From Glandiceps talaboti (lineage: Eukaryota; Hemichordata; Enteropneusta; Spengelidae): a stretch of 64,000 bases of DNA. Position numbers and translations under genes: made by a program. A model generated the notes under the pieces. That model saw nothing but the letters and a program-made list of their open reading frames with translations, was not told the DNA's origin and did not search any database. Of this stretch, positions 24,841 to 38,498 are shown one piece after another. The stretch spans positions 19,212,598 through 19,276,597 of the forward strand of contig NC_135560.1 of NCBI RefSeq assembly GCF_964340395.1. Reading direction: 5' to 3'. The number at the start of each line of letters is the position of its first letter. Positions within the stretch are counted from its first letter, which is position 1.

Positions 24841-26783
24841 CAAAAAATACCAATAGTGCTTAAATGTATAATTGTAGTTTTTAACTACTAGTAGTAGCTC
24901 ATAAAGTGTGTACATTAACGATGGCACTGTAAGAGTATTTAACAGCAATTGAATTCAACAGGTGGTTATAATGTACACTAGTAAAAGAACCTGTTATTAA
25001 CATACCAGTCTGCAAATAATTTTTAAGATCTCTTTAAAAAAAATTACATCATACTTTTATACCAATTATTTTAAAATGATTTATTGATTTGGACACAACT
25101 GTTAAATGTCTTTAAATTTAACCATATAACTGAATTTTAATTACAGACAACACTTTGGTGTTACCCAGCTATTCCCTGTAACACCTTCCCTATAAAACAA
25201 GTGTACGTTTTATAGAATAGTAAACACATATGCAGCATACTGCCTTTTAATCCAAAGTTTTGGGAAAAGAAACAAATGAATTATAACGTAATATACAAAA
25301 CGTTCTGAGCTGCCCTGACTATAGTTTCATTTAAACTATGATCTTTACAGAAGATTTAAGATTGGTGGAAAGTTTGTTGAAATTTGTTGATTTTAGCTGT
25401 CTTCACAAGTAAGTTTCGATATTCAGAGAGGTCCCAAAGTACACCTTTTGTGTATTTAATATATCAGAAGTAAGTCTTGGTATTCACAGAGGTCCCAATA
25501 GATGAATTACGTGGTCAATAACAATTATCTCGCTGGGTTATTGTTTATAAACACTATGTTGTATGCTAAGTTATTGACCAGGTAACAAGTCTTTGTCAGA
25601 ATATTAGCAACCTATTGTCACTCTAGACAATTGCAATGGGTTTCCAAAGAATGGAGGGTTTTAGAAAGGCACACATAACTGTTACAGCAATTTGACTAGA
25701 TAATAGACTCATCAAGTATTTTAATTGTATGGTGGAGATTAGATAAAAACTTGGACGATATTGTTAGGATGGAAGATCGACAGTTTAACTTGTCTGTTGG
25801 TGTAAATATGAAAATGGCCTGATTTTAAAGATCTCTATTTACATTTTGTAAAACAATAAGTGAATTTTAAAATTCTTGTGTTTAGTGAAAGCAATGAAAA
25901 AGTTCTACCATTTTACAAATAATTACTATACAATATCTACAAAATAAACATCTTTAGGTTGACCAAACAGAAATTCTACTTGGAAAGTGTATAGAAATAA
26001 TACAACATGGCGGCCATATTGTTTTTCACAAAGCATTCTCTTGATTGTAAGCTTGCTGTTTGATTGGCTGGTAATTAAATTATACAATAAGGTAGAATGC
26101 TTTTACTGGCTATTTGAAATATGATTATATGCGTTTAGTTGAAATATTTTTTGTCGTAATTATTGTACTTTGTAGATTTAGAAAGAACCCATGTCATGAA
26201 AAGGATTTCTTAACCTAAATGTTCAATACTCTCTGTTTTTTATAGTGAGTAGCATGAATAATTCTTCTGTTTTTAAGATATTCAAGAATTTCTTAAGCAG
26301 GTTTGCATGTAATATTTCATTAGTGAGCATGGCAACATAAATAATGGTTTCATTAAAGTAAAAATAATTTTTTTTGTTTGGAAAATTCAAAATTGTTTTG
26401 AAGCAGGTATGCATGAAATGTTGTTTATTTGTATTTCCTCTGAACTAGGCATATTGTAATCAGTAGGTTGTGCTTGTGAAAGTCAATTTACAGACTACCT
26501 AGCCGACCATAACCAATATGACTGACATAATAGAGAATGGTTACATTTGGAGTATTGACGGAAGTATGAAGACATAGAATTGAAAGTTTGATAGGAAGTC
26601 TGCTTATTGGTTCTTTGTCTGTGGATGTGAAATATACACTTCTGATGTAATATATCAAATGCCATTGGACAGCTGTAGTGTTTTCCTTAATTCACTGTTT
26701 CTCTAATAGGTATTATTTTGAAATTTTAGTGTGAGGAACATATTGTCCTATCAATACACACAAGTGATACTGTTGATAAAAGG

Positions 26784-27025
26784 GTTGTCGGTGGCCGAGT
26801 GGTTAAACCACTTGCCTCTTACCATTGCGGTCGGCATTTGAACCCATTCAGGGTTTGATTAAGTTTACCACGTTGTCAGTAAGAAGAGCATCATTCAGTT
26901 TGACTCTACCGTACAATGCAGGTTTTCCCTGGGTACTCCGGTTTCCTTCTGCACAGACACTGAACCTTTCTCCTGTTATTGGACAATGCCTGTTGGACGG
27001 TTTATAAATAAAGAACAAATAAATA
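26784..27025 (+). mobile_element. tRNA-derived SINE
   Basis: The head is tRNA-like. A box A region reads TGGCCGAGTGGTTAAACCAC, with a D-loop pattern like tRNA-Ser or tRNA-Leu. A decayed box B follows (CATTTGAACCC, about 26835-26845). Next comes an unrelated body with CCCTGGGTACTCCGGTTTCC (about 26928-26947) and a 3' tail ending in ATAAATAAAGAACAAATAAA. This head-body-A/T-tail order is the standard SINE plan. The CTCCGGTTTCC block recalls shared central domains of metazoan SINEs from memory; I cannot assign the family. The 60-residue frame inside it is not a gene. Confidence 0.85.
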
Positions 27026-28310
27026 TGGGTAGATTCAATGGCTGTGTATGTTCAGAGTTGAAGGAGTTTCGGTCTGACCAATGTGTGTATGTAGAAAATA
27101 TTAAATTATTTTTTGCATTGAGAAAAGTTGTAACTTAAACCTCTTACCACATAGAAAAGTAGGTTTTTTTCACACTTGTAAACATATGATATGTTTAGTT
27201 TATACAGAGTTTAATGGCTTGATGGAAAAAATGTAAAATCATTGATTTTTTCTGTTTAAAAACTAACTTTAAAACTGTACTTATCTCAATATGAGGCCCT
27301 TTTTTTTGTATGTCGAATATATTAAAATAACGTTTGAGTCCTCCTCAAACGTTTGTTTATTTTTTAACCCAATTCGTGCCCCCTAACAACCATTATTGTT
27401 GTCTTTGTATCTAAGATACATGATGAAGGCTTGTGAAGGTAGTCAAAAAATGCTACAAAAGACACAGATAGATAGATAAAAAACTCCAAAATAACATCAA
27501 ATTTTCACTTTACGGCTTACTGTGGTGTAAGAACTACGTTAACTGATAGAATCAGTAACATTACGCCCCTGTGATGTTTCTTATGCAGACAACAATACTG
27601 TGTTTGTTTGTGTAATGTTTTTGTAGTGTCATCGCCAGAGGAGGATACCATCAAGTTACAAATGCAATTACACAAAGACTGAAACGTTGGCCGCAAGGTA
27701 TAGCTACGATTTTATGCAACATTTACTGTCAATTGTACACATTTTGGCTGGACTTTCTAGGATTTCATTTAGACATTTTACATTCAATTCTTTAAATGTA
27801 TTTGAATTACATTGAAAAATGTAAAATTAAAAGATCTTGAAAATTGAGAATTGCAGTTGAAAAATCAAATGTTCACATGGACATTGTGTTTGTCAAGGAG
27901 AGTTACCTGCACAGTGATGGAATGAAAAATCTAGTAAATTTTAATAGATTGCCATTCTTTGTACTGTAATTTTGTAGGATAATACCTGGGAACTTGGGTA
28001 ACTTTTACCATAGACAGTAGAGATAAAGTGTTGTCTTTTTTACCTATTTGCTACCATTAAAAAACACTTAAAATCTTCTGAAGAATTGCATGATTGACTT
28101 TTGAAGATTCTACCTGAAATATGTACGTTGTATGATTGAAAATAAACATCAGGTATATGGAAGCATTACAAATTCCATCTTGAGAATTGTAAGTGAAATT
28201 ATGTTATTATAGTAATTAGATATATCACCATTATATTGTCAATTCTTACACGAAACACTATAATTGTCCTAGTAACAATTGAGAAATATATTGATTATCA
28301 AGTGGGATTT

Positions 28311-28324
28311 GTTACCATAGCAAC
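28311..28324. promoter_or_regulatory. X-box consensus match
   Basis: GTTACCATAGCAAC fits the RFX X-box consensus GTTRCCATRGYAAC on this strand. Confidence 0.45.
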
Positions 28325-29930
28325 CATGCAGAAAACAAACATTCATATAAGAAATAACAGCTGATTGAAGTGCATAATTACCATGACAGTATTGAGTTGG
28401 AACTTGAGAACAAGAGACTTATTCAGTGTTGTATTATAATGAAGAAGTTATTAATAATCTAAACGCAGAGAAGTTTTTTTGTTGTTGTTCACACATCGTT
28501 GGAAGTAATCATAATTAAGTGACACAGTTTAATAGGTTTTTAATTTCAATGGTGTGTGAGAGTCATAATTAGTTTGGATTATTTATTAAGGTCTGAATGA
28601 CCTTTACGGTTGAATAGCTCTTTTTAAAATATTCATATCTCATATTGACATGACGATGCATGAGTTGAATTCTGGCTCAACTTGTACAACTCAAATGAAC
28701 ACTGTAGAGTTTAAAGTCCAGCATCCAAAATTATTTCAGTTTGTCTTTACTGACACTTTAAACACTTTAAACAATTAACTACCAGTTTGTAACAATCAAC
28801 CCATTTCCAGCCATGTTTGATGTACAAAATTTACAAACATTTCAAAGCAAGCACTATACATTAAAACTATTTAGGAGTGTATTTTATAGTCAACATAGGC
28901 TTTTGGAAGTGGTTGATGGTTGAGAATACATAAAGAGGCATGAACCACAAAACTTGATTCCTTTTTCAATTTTTTTGCCAAACCAAAAATAATATCATAA
29001 TGTAATTTTTCTATGAATGTGAATTAATACTTGGTGAGAGGTGAACTAGTTTCAAGATATGATTCTGGAATAGTTGTCAATTTAACGGAACAAAATAAAA
29101 CCATGTAGGAAATCCCTAAACACATGTCAAGTGCACAGTATAAGTTCTTTACAAGATTTCAAAGTTAAATAAGTCACTAAGGTGCTATTCTATCACCCAA
29201 AGTTATAATGAAGTAGTACTTAATACAACTGTACTAAAGAGTGTATTTAGTCTGACTGGACTTTTCCTTGATATAAATTTATGTTCTAGAAAACCTTAAT
29301 TTTAATTTCCTGCTCAAACAGGAAGGTTAGCTCATGAACCTTCTATTCCCAAAACAATGACCTCTTTTCAGTGACTCACCAAGTACCATCATAAACAAGT
29401 TGGCGTCTTGTCGACAATTTTGCTATCACGACCCTACTTTCACGAAAATAACTGTCTCATGAGAATGAAGTGAAGTAGCAGTTTTCACCGTTATGCAAGG
29501 ATAAGCACTCCATACATTAATAGTGGGATGATTTTTTTCATAAAATGTAATTGTTATATTATTAGTATTAAAATGATGTCATGTCATTACTATAAGGCGT
29601 AAAAAAAATTGTGTGATTCCGATTACATTCAATTTTAAAATAGGTGGGGTAGGGAGATGTACTAGCTGCGACTGGAATGTTTTTTTTAACTCGTTTGTTA
29701 GACATAATGTCTTACTCATAATATCATACACACTGAACAGTATTGAATCACCTGTTGGTAAATGATTATATGTAGCTATACACAATAAATCTGATCAAAT
29801 CGATTTTTTTTGAGTCTGCATCCTAAAATCTGTGGCCCCAGCACAACCTTAATTTCAACCTGTTGCTGTACTGTATTTATGAATAAAATCAACGGCTAAT
29901 TAGCATATACAATGCGTATTTATTGGTATA

Positions 29931-30255
29931 TTAAAGGGGTTACATGGATGAGGATTCAGTATCTATTTTGGATTTTTAATTTTTAAAACAATTTTTATCA
30001 TGGCTTCCTACTTAAAAATTAATGTGAAACAAGGTAGACCAAATATGAGTTTGTAACTCAATACATTGCAAAAAACTATAAAAAAAAATGTATTCAAAGC
30101 CATTTATTAATCTTTTGAAATTTATTAAGTTACAAACAAAGACTTGGGATATTTTGTTTCACATTTATTTTTCAAGTAGGAAGCCACGATAACATTGTTT
30201 CATAAATTAAAAATGCAAAATAAATACTCAGTCCTCATCCATGTGACCACTTTAA
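29931..30255. mobile_element. Foldback MITE, copy 2 (TTAA-bounded)
   Basis: TTAA at 29931-29934 and TTAA at 30252-30255 bound imperfect inverted arms. TACATGGATGAGGATT pairs with CAGTCCTCATCCATGTG, and CATGGCTTCCTACTT pairs with AAGTAGGAAGCCACG. The centre is more decayed than in the other copies. Same family as 10913, 52873 and 57551. Confidence 0.92.
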
Positions 30256-31034
30256 CAATTTTCAGTGAATATATTTATTATTGTTGTCAGATTGAAAAAT
30301 GATACTCCAGTTTAATACAAGTGTAATAAGTACTGATCATGGACTCATGGTTATGAATTCAGAAATTTCATTTTCGTCCTATATCATTCCAACCATACAC
30401 TTTCATTAACTTTCTTTCACTTTTATTGTGTTGTTGTTTTATATGTATTTGTAAAACAAGGTTTCCTAAAACAATGTGTTTATAGTACATGCTTTCATTC
30501 ACCTACTTGTTTTACTAAAATGTACCAACCATACAATGACACATTTGTGTACAAGAACATTTAGTTTATATATACTGGTATATTATGAAACATAATATAT
30601 GAATATTTAGTGCAGAATAGATATATCTATATGATATAAGAATATTGTACATAATAAAAAATAAAAAAAAATTATTATACATTTTTTTTTACTTTCTAAT
30701 TCCACTAATTTACATAGTAATTGTTGTTGGATTTGACAAGTGATATTTTGATGAGGTTGCTGATTCTTTGTACTGTCAAACACCTGCACTCATACTGTAG
30801 TGTTAGTATTATCAGGTTGTCTATAGATGAATAAACATCTTCAATATCTACAATTCAAAAGATAAAACATTAGGTGTAATTGAGTGATGTACATCTTGTG
30901 GCTGCTTACTTTGGAATGGTGCCATGTTTCAGAAGTGAAAGTAATCCAGGGGCTAGCAGCAATAGACACCAACAGGAAGTCTGTCAGTTCTTACTTGTCT
31001 CATTGACAGAGTAGTGTACTGATATTGTGTTAGT

Positions 31035-31298
31035 TGTATGGACGCTGTATTGAAAGTGACTTGAACCCAAGACAAGAGTAGTTGCACAGACACTGTATTG
31101 AAAGTGACTTGAACCCAAGACAGAGTAGTTGCACAGACACTGTGTTGAAAGTGACTTGAACCCAAGACAGAGTAGTTTCACGGACACTGTATTGAAAGTG
31201 ACTTGAACCCAAGACAGAGTAGTTGCACAGACACTGTATTGAAAGTGACTTGAACCCAAGACAGTAGTTGCACAGACACTGTTTTGAAAATGACATGA
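31035..31298. repeat. 46-bp minisatellite, six copies
   Basis: Units read GACACTGTATTGAAAGTGAC then TTGAACCCAAGACAGAGTAG and TTGCACA. Cores are near 31050, 31097, 31143, 31189, 31236 and a diverged 31281. A lone fragment with GAAAGTGACTTGAA occurs at about 32005. Three overlapping minus-strand frames (30953-31388) are repeat translations in all three frames. Confidence 0.95.
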
Positions 31299-32429
31299 GT
31301 GGAATGAAAAGACAAGATCTACTTCAGTCTGTGAGAGTTTAATTAATTCTAAGTGACTTTGTGGATATGTTCTTATTACCCAAGACATCTACTTGAAAAC
31401 TGCCAGTCAAACATACAGAAAATAGGACAGCTAGTTTATAACATCCCTTGAATATTGTAAATTTGTCTGTAGATTAAAAACTACATAGACTAGACTAATA
31501 TCTTAAAAGCACTGTGGTGTATAGTTCATTTGAATGGCTGACGTCAACACTTGTATAAATAGCATTTTTACTATAAAAATACACTTCCTTTGAATTGAGA
31601 CGTAAGATATTGTTTCCCGAACAAAACTGACTATGTATTGTTGAAGTAAAGATTATGGCATTCGTAGTCAAGTCTGTAGTTCTGTAAGCTTTAGAATCAT
31701 GAATCAGTGTTACCAGCAACCATAGTTACACATGTTAAAGAATATAATAGTGAATAGCAGGAAATAGTCGTTATTAATTTTCACTTCAAGTGTAATTCAA
31801 CGTGTCTCTTGTATACGTTAGTGTATTATTGTTTTGAACTATGGATGAATGTTTCTTACTTAGCAACGTGTAATAGCAAACGTGTTTTACATTCTCATCA
31901 TTGTGCTGAGTATCTCACACTTGCTGCTCACTGTTGCTATGGTGATTGTGGCTTTGGGTTCTGGAAGTGGAACAGTTGGATATAATCATGTCTACAATTG
32001 TGTTTGAAAGTGACTTGAATTTGAGTCATTTTTTGCAAGGTTTTCTTTTCAAACAAAATCTAACAGGTTGTCATGGATTTGAGTAGAATTTCTTTGCTTT
32101 CTTTATCATCACGTACATTTCAACACCTCGTTGTCATGCTGCAAAATAGTGTTGAAATTTGAACATGTAAGTTTAATACAAACCCAATTTAAACATCAAG
32201 TAATTTGCCCACTTATGTTTTATGTCATCGTTAAAATCAGTTATTTTTGTTTTATGGAAGTGTGGGAATAAAATGTTAATAAAAACAGAGTTCAGTAACC
32301 TCAAAAGTCATCTTATTTTTCAAGACTGCCAATTTAGATTTTGAAAGTGACCTTGATGATATCCTGCGGATTCTAATATACGGACAGGATATTAAATCAG
32401 GTAGCGGATAGATTTATAGGTCAAATATA

Positions 32430-33200
32430 CCACATTACCTGACCTCTACAATTTACACCTTTGTAAAAACATGTATATTTAATCATAGACACTCTCTATG
32501 ATCTAATGAATACGTGGGCAATAATGATGAATGTCTGACCATAGACCCTCCACTGTCTATGGTCTGACCCCTACAATTCACAGCTTTGTAAAAACATGTT
32601 ATAAGCATGTATATTTAATGACTAGGTAGGCAATAATGATGATTATCTGACCCCTAAAATTATACACTTGTGTACACCATGGATATTTAATGAATATAAC
32701 AGCAGCTGGGCAATTATATAACCAAGGTTATCTGACCTCTAGAATTTAATACATTTGTGTATAAACATATGATAATGTGCATTCTATAGCAGGGCGATAA
32801 TGAAGGGTATTTGACCTATGAAACTATACACACTTGTGTATTAACACCATGGAAATAAGTGTACACTTCATTCTAGTAGCAGGACAATAATGAATTTTAT
32901 CTTACACTTAGAATATATACCAGATATTAACACTATGGAAATTTAATGAATAAGTGGGCAATATGAAGATTATCTTACTCCTAGATATATAACAACCTGT
33001 GCAAAACCATGGTATTTTAAAGGTATATGTATATGATGTAATATTGCAGGGCAATAATTAAGGTTATCCGACCTAGAAAACTACAAATGTGTTAACACAA
33101 TGGAAATGTAGTGTAAGGCGATAATTACGATTATCTGAATATCTACACCATGTAATACCATGGACTAGATTCTATACCAGGATGATAATTAGTTGCAGAA
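32430..33200. repeat. Diverged ~90-110-bp tandem repeat, about eight copies
   Basis: Recurrent blocks are GGGCAATAATGATGATTATC, TGACCCCTA-AATT, a TTGTGTA-AACACCATGG block and ATTTAATGAATA. Spacing varies and copies are heavily decayed. The array ends about 280 bp before exon 2. Confidence 0.8.
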
Positions 33201-33485
33201 TTCTTTTTTCACTTTTGCATTTTTCCAGTTAATAATTGAAGAAAATTCACGGGAAAATGTTAGAGAATATTTAGTCATTTTATTTGGAGTGAAAGTAAAT
33301 TCACCTGCATTACTTGCTATGTCACATTAGAAAAATTAGTTATTTTTATGTGTCTTTCTTTTGAGTTCAAATGTCTGTATCTATTGAAATCGTCTTTATG
33401 TCTATTGTGTTATATGAAAAAATATGATGTTGTATGCTTTGTTATCAGAGGACAGAATCACTTACACCTTTTTTTTTGTCAACAG

Positions 33486-33586
33486 AATGTGCGCATTGTC
33501 AACGGAGGTGCTCGTCCCCGTGCAAGTGTGTTCCACGGTCCTTCAAAAGAACTTGCAACATTAGAAGCAGAAAAACAATATGCAAG
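33486..33586 (+). CDS. NCX coding exon 2: proximal cytosolic loop
   Basis: This is a 101-nt exon preceded by a T-rich tract and AG (33484-33485), with donor GTGGGT at 33587. It enters in phase 0, as exon 1 requires, and leaves in phase 2. It encodes 33 residues plus a split codon, starting NVRIVNGGARPRASVFHG and ending with an acidic/basic helix-like run (KELATLEAEKQYA). This lies between TM5 and the Calx-beta domains, the region that in vertebrate NCX forms the catenin-like linker. No catalytic motif is expected. GC content and codon-like third positions are higher than in the surrounding AT-rich intron, and the frame match on both sides supports it. A longer open frame (33348-33644) runs through the flanking intron and is not coding outside the exon. 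Confidence 0.87.
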
Positions 33587-35517
33587 GTGGGTTGATATTA
33601 AATCGTTCTGTCTTTTTTGTTTAAAAATTAGAAATATTGTGTAATTTACATAGAAAAGGAATGTAATTATAATTAAAAAATAACAATAATTTTATTTTGA
33701 TACAATAGGCCACTGACCTTAAGGTATACAATACAAAATTGAAATTAAATACAAAATTGAAATTAAATATTTTATACTAAAAAAATTAATTATTTATTAT
33801 TATTATCAAATTATATGTATGTTTGAATTGCATCTACTGTTCTCCATCATAAAAGGGAACAGATAATCTTTCTGTTTTCACCTATAAAATTGAAAGGCTT
33901 AGATATTTTAAAATCATCAAGTTGATAATATTAGCACCTTCTGTTGGACACAGTAAAAATAAGACGCATTTGAAATTCAGAGTAAATGTCAACTATAGAC
34001 ACACAGATTATTTGTTCTTGGAACTGTAATTCTTTCTTCAAAGTGGTAATTAGAAGTACTGTTTGTGAAGAAAAGGGCTGAAAATTTAGAGTTGAAAGTT
34101 TGCTCAAATCTAGTTATTTGATGTCATGTCATAAATTTAATTTTTAGTCCAATATCAAAGGGATAATTAGAAACTAATATATCAACTAGTTTTATTTTCA
34201 TAAAATAATACTTGCTATATGTATATTATTACTATATGCTTATTTCTGATGGGATGAGAAGAAAAACAAATATTTGTTTTGCTATTCATGTATTTATACA
34301 AGGAAATAGCAGTTGTGAAGATATAGTAAAATATAGAAACAAGTCTTTTGATCTGCTGAATATTAATGCAATCAATTTGGAAGGTTTAGAATTCTTTCAT
34401 TCTTGATAACTCAGTATTTTCCAAGAAATATTTGTAGAAATATCAAATGAATATTTAAACGGCAACAAGAGCGTTATCTTTTTTCTGTATCGCTGTTTGA
34501 AAGGACTACATAAAGATTTAATTAGACTTTCTGTAAAAGCAGATTGGATTGATATCTTGGGTACACACATGAGTGGTCATTAAACAAATGAGCCTTCCTA
34601 TCGATGTAGATGGTCAAAGCTAGTCTCTACATGAATACATTGAAACTCTTTCACTATACTCAAGCGGCATATTCAAAATACAATTCATGGTTTTATTAGT
34701 GAAAGCTTTTCATACAGTAGATGCATTGACTTAGTATCCATTTGTGGAGACTTTTAGAAAATCACTGAATAGTGCAAATTTAATTTCAGGAAGTCTGGAT
34801 CACGTTTTACACAAACATTTTCTCAGCTTACCCTTACTTGGTTTCAATGGTAATCACAAACACTTGGATGAAGATATTAGACTGTGTATTAAAGTCACTC
34901 AGGGAATTTCAAAATGTATTGAAACATTTTCTTTGTGGCTACTTTCCTGCAATGGAAATATGAGATTTGATTTATCTAATTTGTGACTTAAAATTACGAG
35001 TATACCCACCTGATCAGTTTTGCATTGTGTTGTCAACAAAACTTTAAATCAAGAGCCTGCTTAAGGGGGTTTTGATTACTTTCTTGAAGAATTGACAGTC
35101 ATATTAAAATAAATATAATTTGATTATTGAAACTTAGACATGTTAAGGGGCTGTATAAATGTATATCCATGCTTCTGTGTGATATAATACAGAGTACCAC
35201 ATAATTTAACCATTTCAAACATTTTAAGCTGCTTGACTGAGCTGAGTAAATTTACCAGTGGGGTTTCAATTTCGTGTTTTTCATGTTAGTAGAATAAAAC
35301 GTTCTTTAACATGGATATGAAAATAAAGAAACAAGGAATGATTCAGCATTCATTATTTTAGAATGTTATTTTTATTTATTTAGGGTATTTTTACAGTCCT
35401 GTCCAGATTGTGGCAGATATGCGATATTAAAAATCAATGCAATTTATATAAATAATCTTGCTGTGTGATATTCAAAATGTTAATTCTTTATGACTGATTG
35501 GTGACTGAAATGGTTGC

Positions 35518-35518
35518 T

Positions 35519-35579
<61 letters not shown>

Positions 35580-35636
35580 ACAGACACATATACACATACA
35601 CACACAGACACATACACACACAGACATACACATATA
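35518..35636. repeat. (CA)n compound microsatellite
   Basis: A pure CA run of about 50 bp followed by CACATA/CACAGA variants. Alternating purine-pyrimidine sequence of this kind can adopt Z-DNA. Confidence 0.97.
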
Positions 35637-36364
35637 TTCCATCTAGGACTTAAAACGATTTATAAGTTTAAAACTTGAAAATATATCATAAATTTTAAAT
35701 AGTAGTTCAATACTTTATTTCAAGTAAGATTCCTATCACTATTTGTTTGAGACATACTAAAATATAGTTGCTATGGTAATTTGGTTATAAATGATAGCCT
35801 ATCCTGGTATGTATTAAGATCCAGTCTGAGAGAGTGGACCAATCCGATTTGTTTAATTCTACAATGGACATCATGTTCATGTTATTTTTCCTACAGTTCA
35901 AAAAATCCTTTAATTAATAATGAATCTATAATAGTTACAGCCATATTTCAATTCTCCTTTAAGCTTAGATGTTTTAAATCCATCTAAATCTATATTCACC
36001 AATATAAAATACCACCAACATTGGAGTGTGAAAATAAGGTTGAAACAGTAGACATTTTGTATCTATGACAAATCTTGATCTATTTAGATTCAACAATATG
36101 TTCATCTTGAGGTTAGACTTTCCATTATGCTGTGAATGTAAAAAAGAATATTACTCCAACAATCATACTTACACACAGTAATGCAGGCTTAGAAATGAAA
36201 CCATTATGTCAGTTTTCAAGTGAAAAATGACTGTTTTGAAAATATGAGTGCACCTGTTCGTAAGGGTAATACATAAAATGTCCACTGTGATTAAAGGACA
36301 GGTCTTTCAAAGATGCTTTTTAACTACTTTCATAGAATCAATCTGTCCAAATATCCACATTGTG

Positions 36365-36715
36365 TACATGCTTCATTTGCTGTATATGATTCTTGCCTAA
36401 ATTGTCTATACATGTCTATTAGCTATATATGAATGTTGAAATTGTCTATACATGTCTATTTGTTGTATATGGTTCTGCCTAAATTATCTATACATGTCTA
36501 TTTGCTGTATATGATTCTTGCCTAAATTGTCTATACATGTCTATTTGCTATATATGAATCCTGTCTAAATTATCTATACATGTTTAAATGGTCTATACAT
36601 GTCTATCTGCTATATATGAATCCTGTCTAAATTATCTATACATGTCTAAAATTGTCTATGCATGTCTATCTGCTATATATGAATCCTGTCTATTCCATTG
36701 TCTATACATCCTCTG
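36365..36715. repeat. Diverged ~60-bp minisatellite
   Basis: Repeated AAATTGTCTATACATGTCTA and TTTGCTGTATATGATTCTTG blocks, with units of varying length, about seven to eight in total. Confidence 0.9.
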
Positions 36716-36877
36716 TTTTTATACATGTGCACTGCTTAGGTGGCCAATCCAAATCTAATCTTTGGAAAAGGAAGTGGATGTAAAACCTTTTCTGTGTTCA
36801 GTAGATTGATGGAGAAGGAATGAAGTTGATGAAGTGATGAAGGCCATTATTGTCTACATATGTAGATTACAAAGCCA

Positions 36878-36906
36878 GATAGATAGATAGCTATAGATAG
36901 AGAGAG
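36878..36906. repeat. Short (GATA)n tract
   Basis: AGATAGATAGATAG interrupted by CTATAGATAGAGAGAG. Confidence 0.9.
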
Positions 36907-37035
36907 CTACAGGAAAGTCACAGACATGTAATAACAACTTGAGTCCAGGAAAAAATTGCTAATCAATTTATTCTACTGAACAGTGAACAATTTTGATCTA
37001 AAGAAAAATGTTGTGATGTACCCGACACATGATTT

Positions 37036-37049
37036 GTTGCCATAGCAAC
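37036..37049. promoter_or_regulatory. X-box consensus match
   Basis: GTTGCCATAGCAAC fits the RFX X-box consensus exactly. Confidence 0.45.
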
Positions 37050-37802
37050 AAAATATCCCTTCCAGATGTTGATGTTAGGGGCATTGCACAGACACACGAA
37101 CATTCTGGAGACAACGATAATTTTCTCTCCAATTCAATTTGTTACATGTGTCTATAGATTTCTAATTTAATTGTTGACTTAATGGTCCATAAGCATGTTA
37201 CACAGAGACTCAAAGTACACTTTTTCTGAATTTAGATGAGCTAAAAGTTGTTATTATAATAAGTTTGTTCCCAGCATTACATTAAGAGCGGATTCTTTTG
37301 ATATTAAAATTACTAAATTGGTAATCAAAATTCTACACCTTTGTTACTTTTTTGAAAACAAATTAATGTATTTTGTGGTTTAGGGAAATATGTCCATGTT
37401 GAAATATAGATTTGATGTGCTTTAAGCTGAACTACATTATAATGTATAAATTAGTTTCCATTTCAAGAAACAAATAGATTTAATTGTTTATATGTCGAGA
37501 TTGTATTTTGGTAACATTTCCGAGGCACAAAGCACATTATTACATGTATAATATACTTTGTTCTTGAAAATTAAAGTTTTAGAATTTTGTTCAAGGAAAC
37601 TCCAACATATTTTTGGGGTAAAATCAAGAAAAAATATCAGGGGTTGTCATGCAAATTTGTGAAGTAGAGGTCAAAATAATCTTAAAGTTGACTTATTCCA
37701 GATTCCAAAATGGCCGCTGATGTTGAATACTGTACTATTCGACTGGGTGGGGAAGATAAAAGATTGTCTATTTCCTTGAAGAAAATAATATAATGAATTG
37801 TC

Positions 37803-37830
37803 AAAACAAACAAACAAACAAACAAACAAA
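37803..37830. repeat. (CAAA)n microsatellite
   Basis: About six to seven CAAA units in intron 2. Confidence 0.95.
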
Positions 37831-38498
37831 AGTGCTGTCGAGGCACATTCTGCCATTAAATATTCAACTATGTAATCGTGTCAATAAACATGAGGTGGAT
37901 CAATGTTTGATAGCTTATAAATACTTCACAATGTCATTTTATTTAGGCCAGTGAAATTATGCATTCAGTGACGGTCTTTTATTTTAAGACTGAAAAGAAT
38001 ATTACAGATAATTGTCTTCCTGCAGTGTCTTCACATTTTATTGGAGGAAACAAAAATATTGAGCACTGATCTAGTATTGTCATTGTATTTAGGTGAACGA
38101 ATTATACTAATCCAGGATTACCATTTTGACTTCTTTGAACGGCACTGTCTGAAGTGAAATGTCATTGCAATGACCAGTGATAAAATTATCGTTGTGGTAG
38201 CAGCGGCCATTTTGTTCATTTTTTCAGTTCTTTAAAAACAGAAATATTGAACTAGGAGTACACAAAGAGTCAAAATTCATCTTCATTCAAAATGATTTGA
38301 AATAAGCTTATTTTTAGTATAATGGAAGTGATATGAAGCCTTACATCATTTTGAGAACATTCCATCCTTAATGATCAATTTAAAAATACTATTCTTCCAT
38401 TGATTTCTAATAAAAAAATAAAACTTGCCTGCAATTATTTGAATCATAAAATTTTAACAGTACCCAGATATCCCAAAGCGTAGGAGTTGATTTATAGA

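Larger units (their letters stand above)
4413..33485. other. Intron 1 of the NCX gene (29 kb)
   Basis: This lies between the GTAAGT donor at 4413 and the AG at 33484-33485. I see no convincing exon inside. It holds LINE and SINE remnants, two foldback MITEs, minisatellites and motif clusters, listed separately. Stretches such as 5700-7550, 9420-10900, 11270-13300, 16050-24500, 25000-26750 and 27700-29900 are AT-rich and otherwise unremarkable. Confidence 0.85.

Noticed and set aside
26784-26850. Functional tRNA gene
   Set aside because: Box A is tRNA-like but box B is decayed, no acceptor stem closes, and an unrelated body and A/T tail follow. It is a SINE head.
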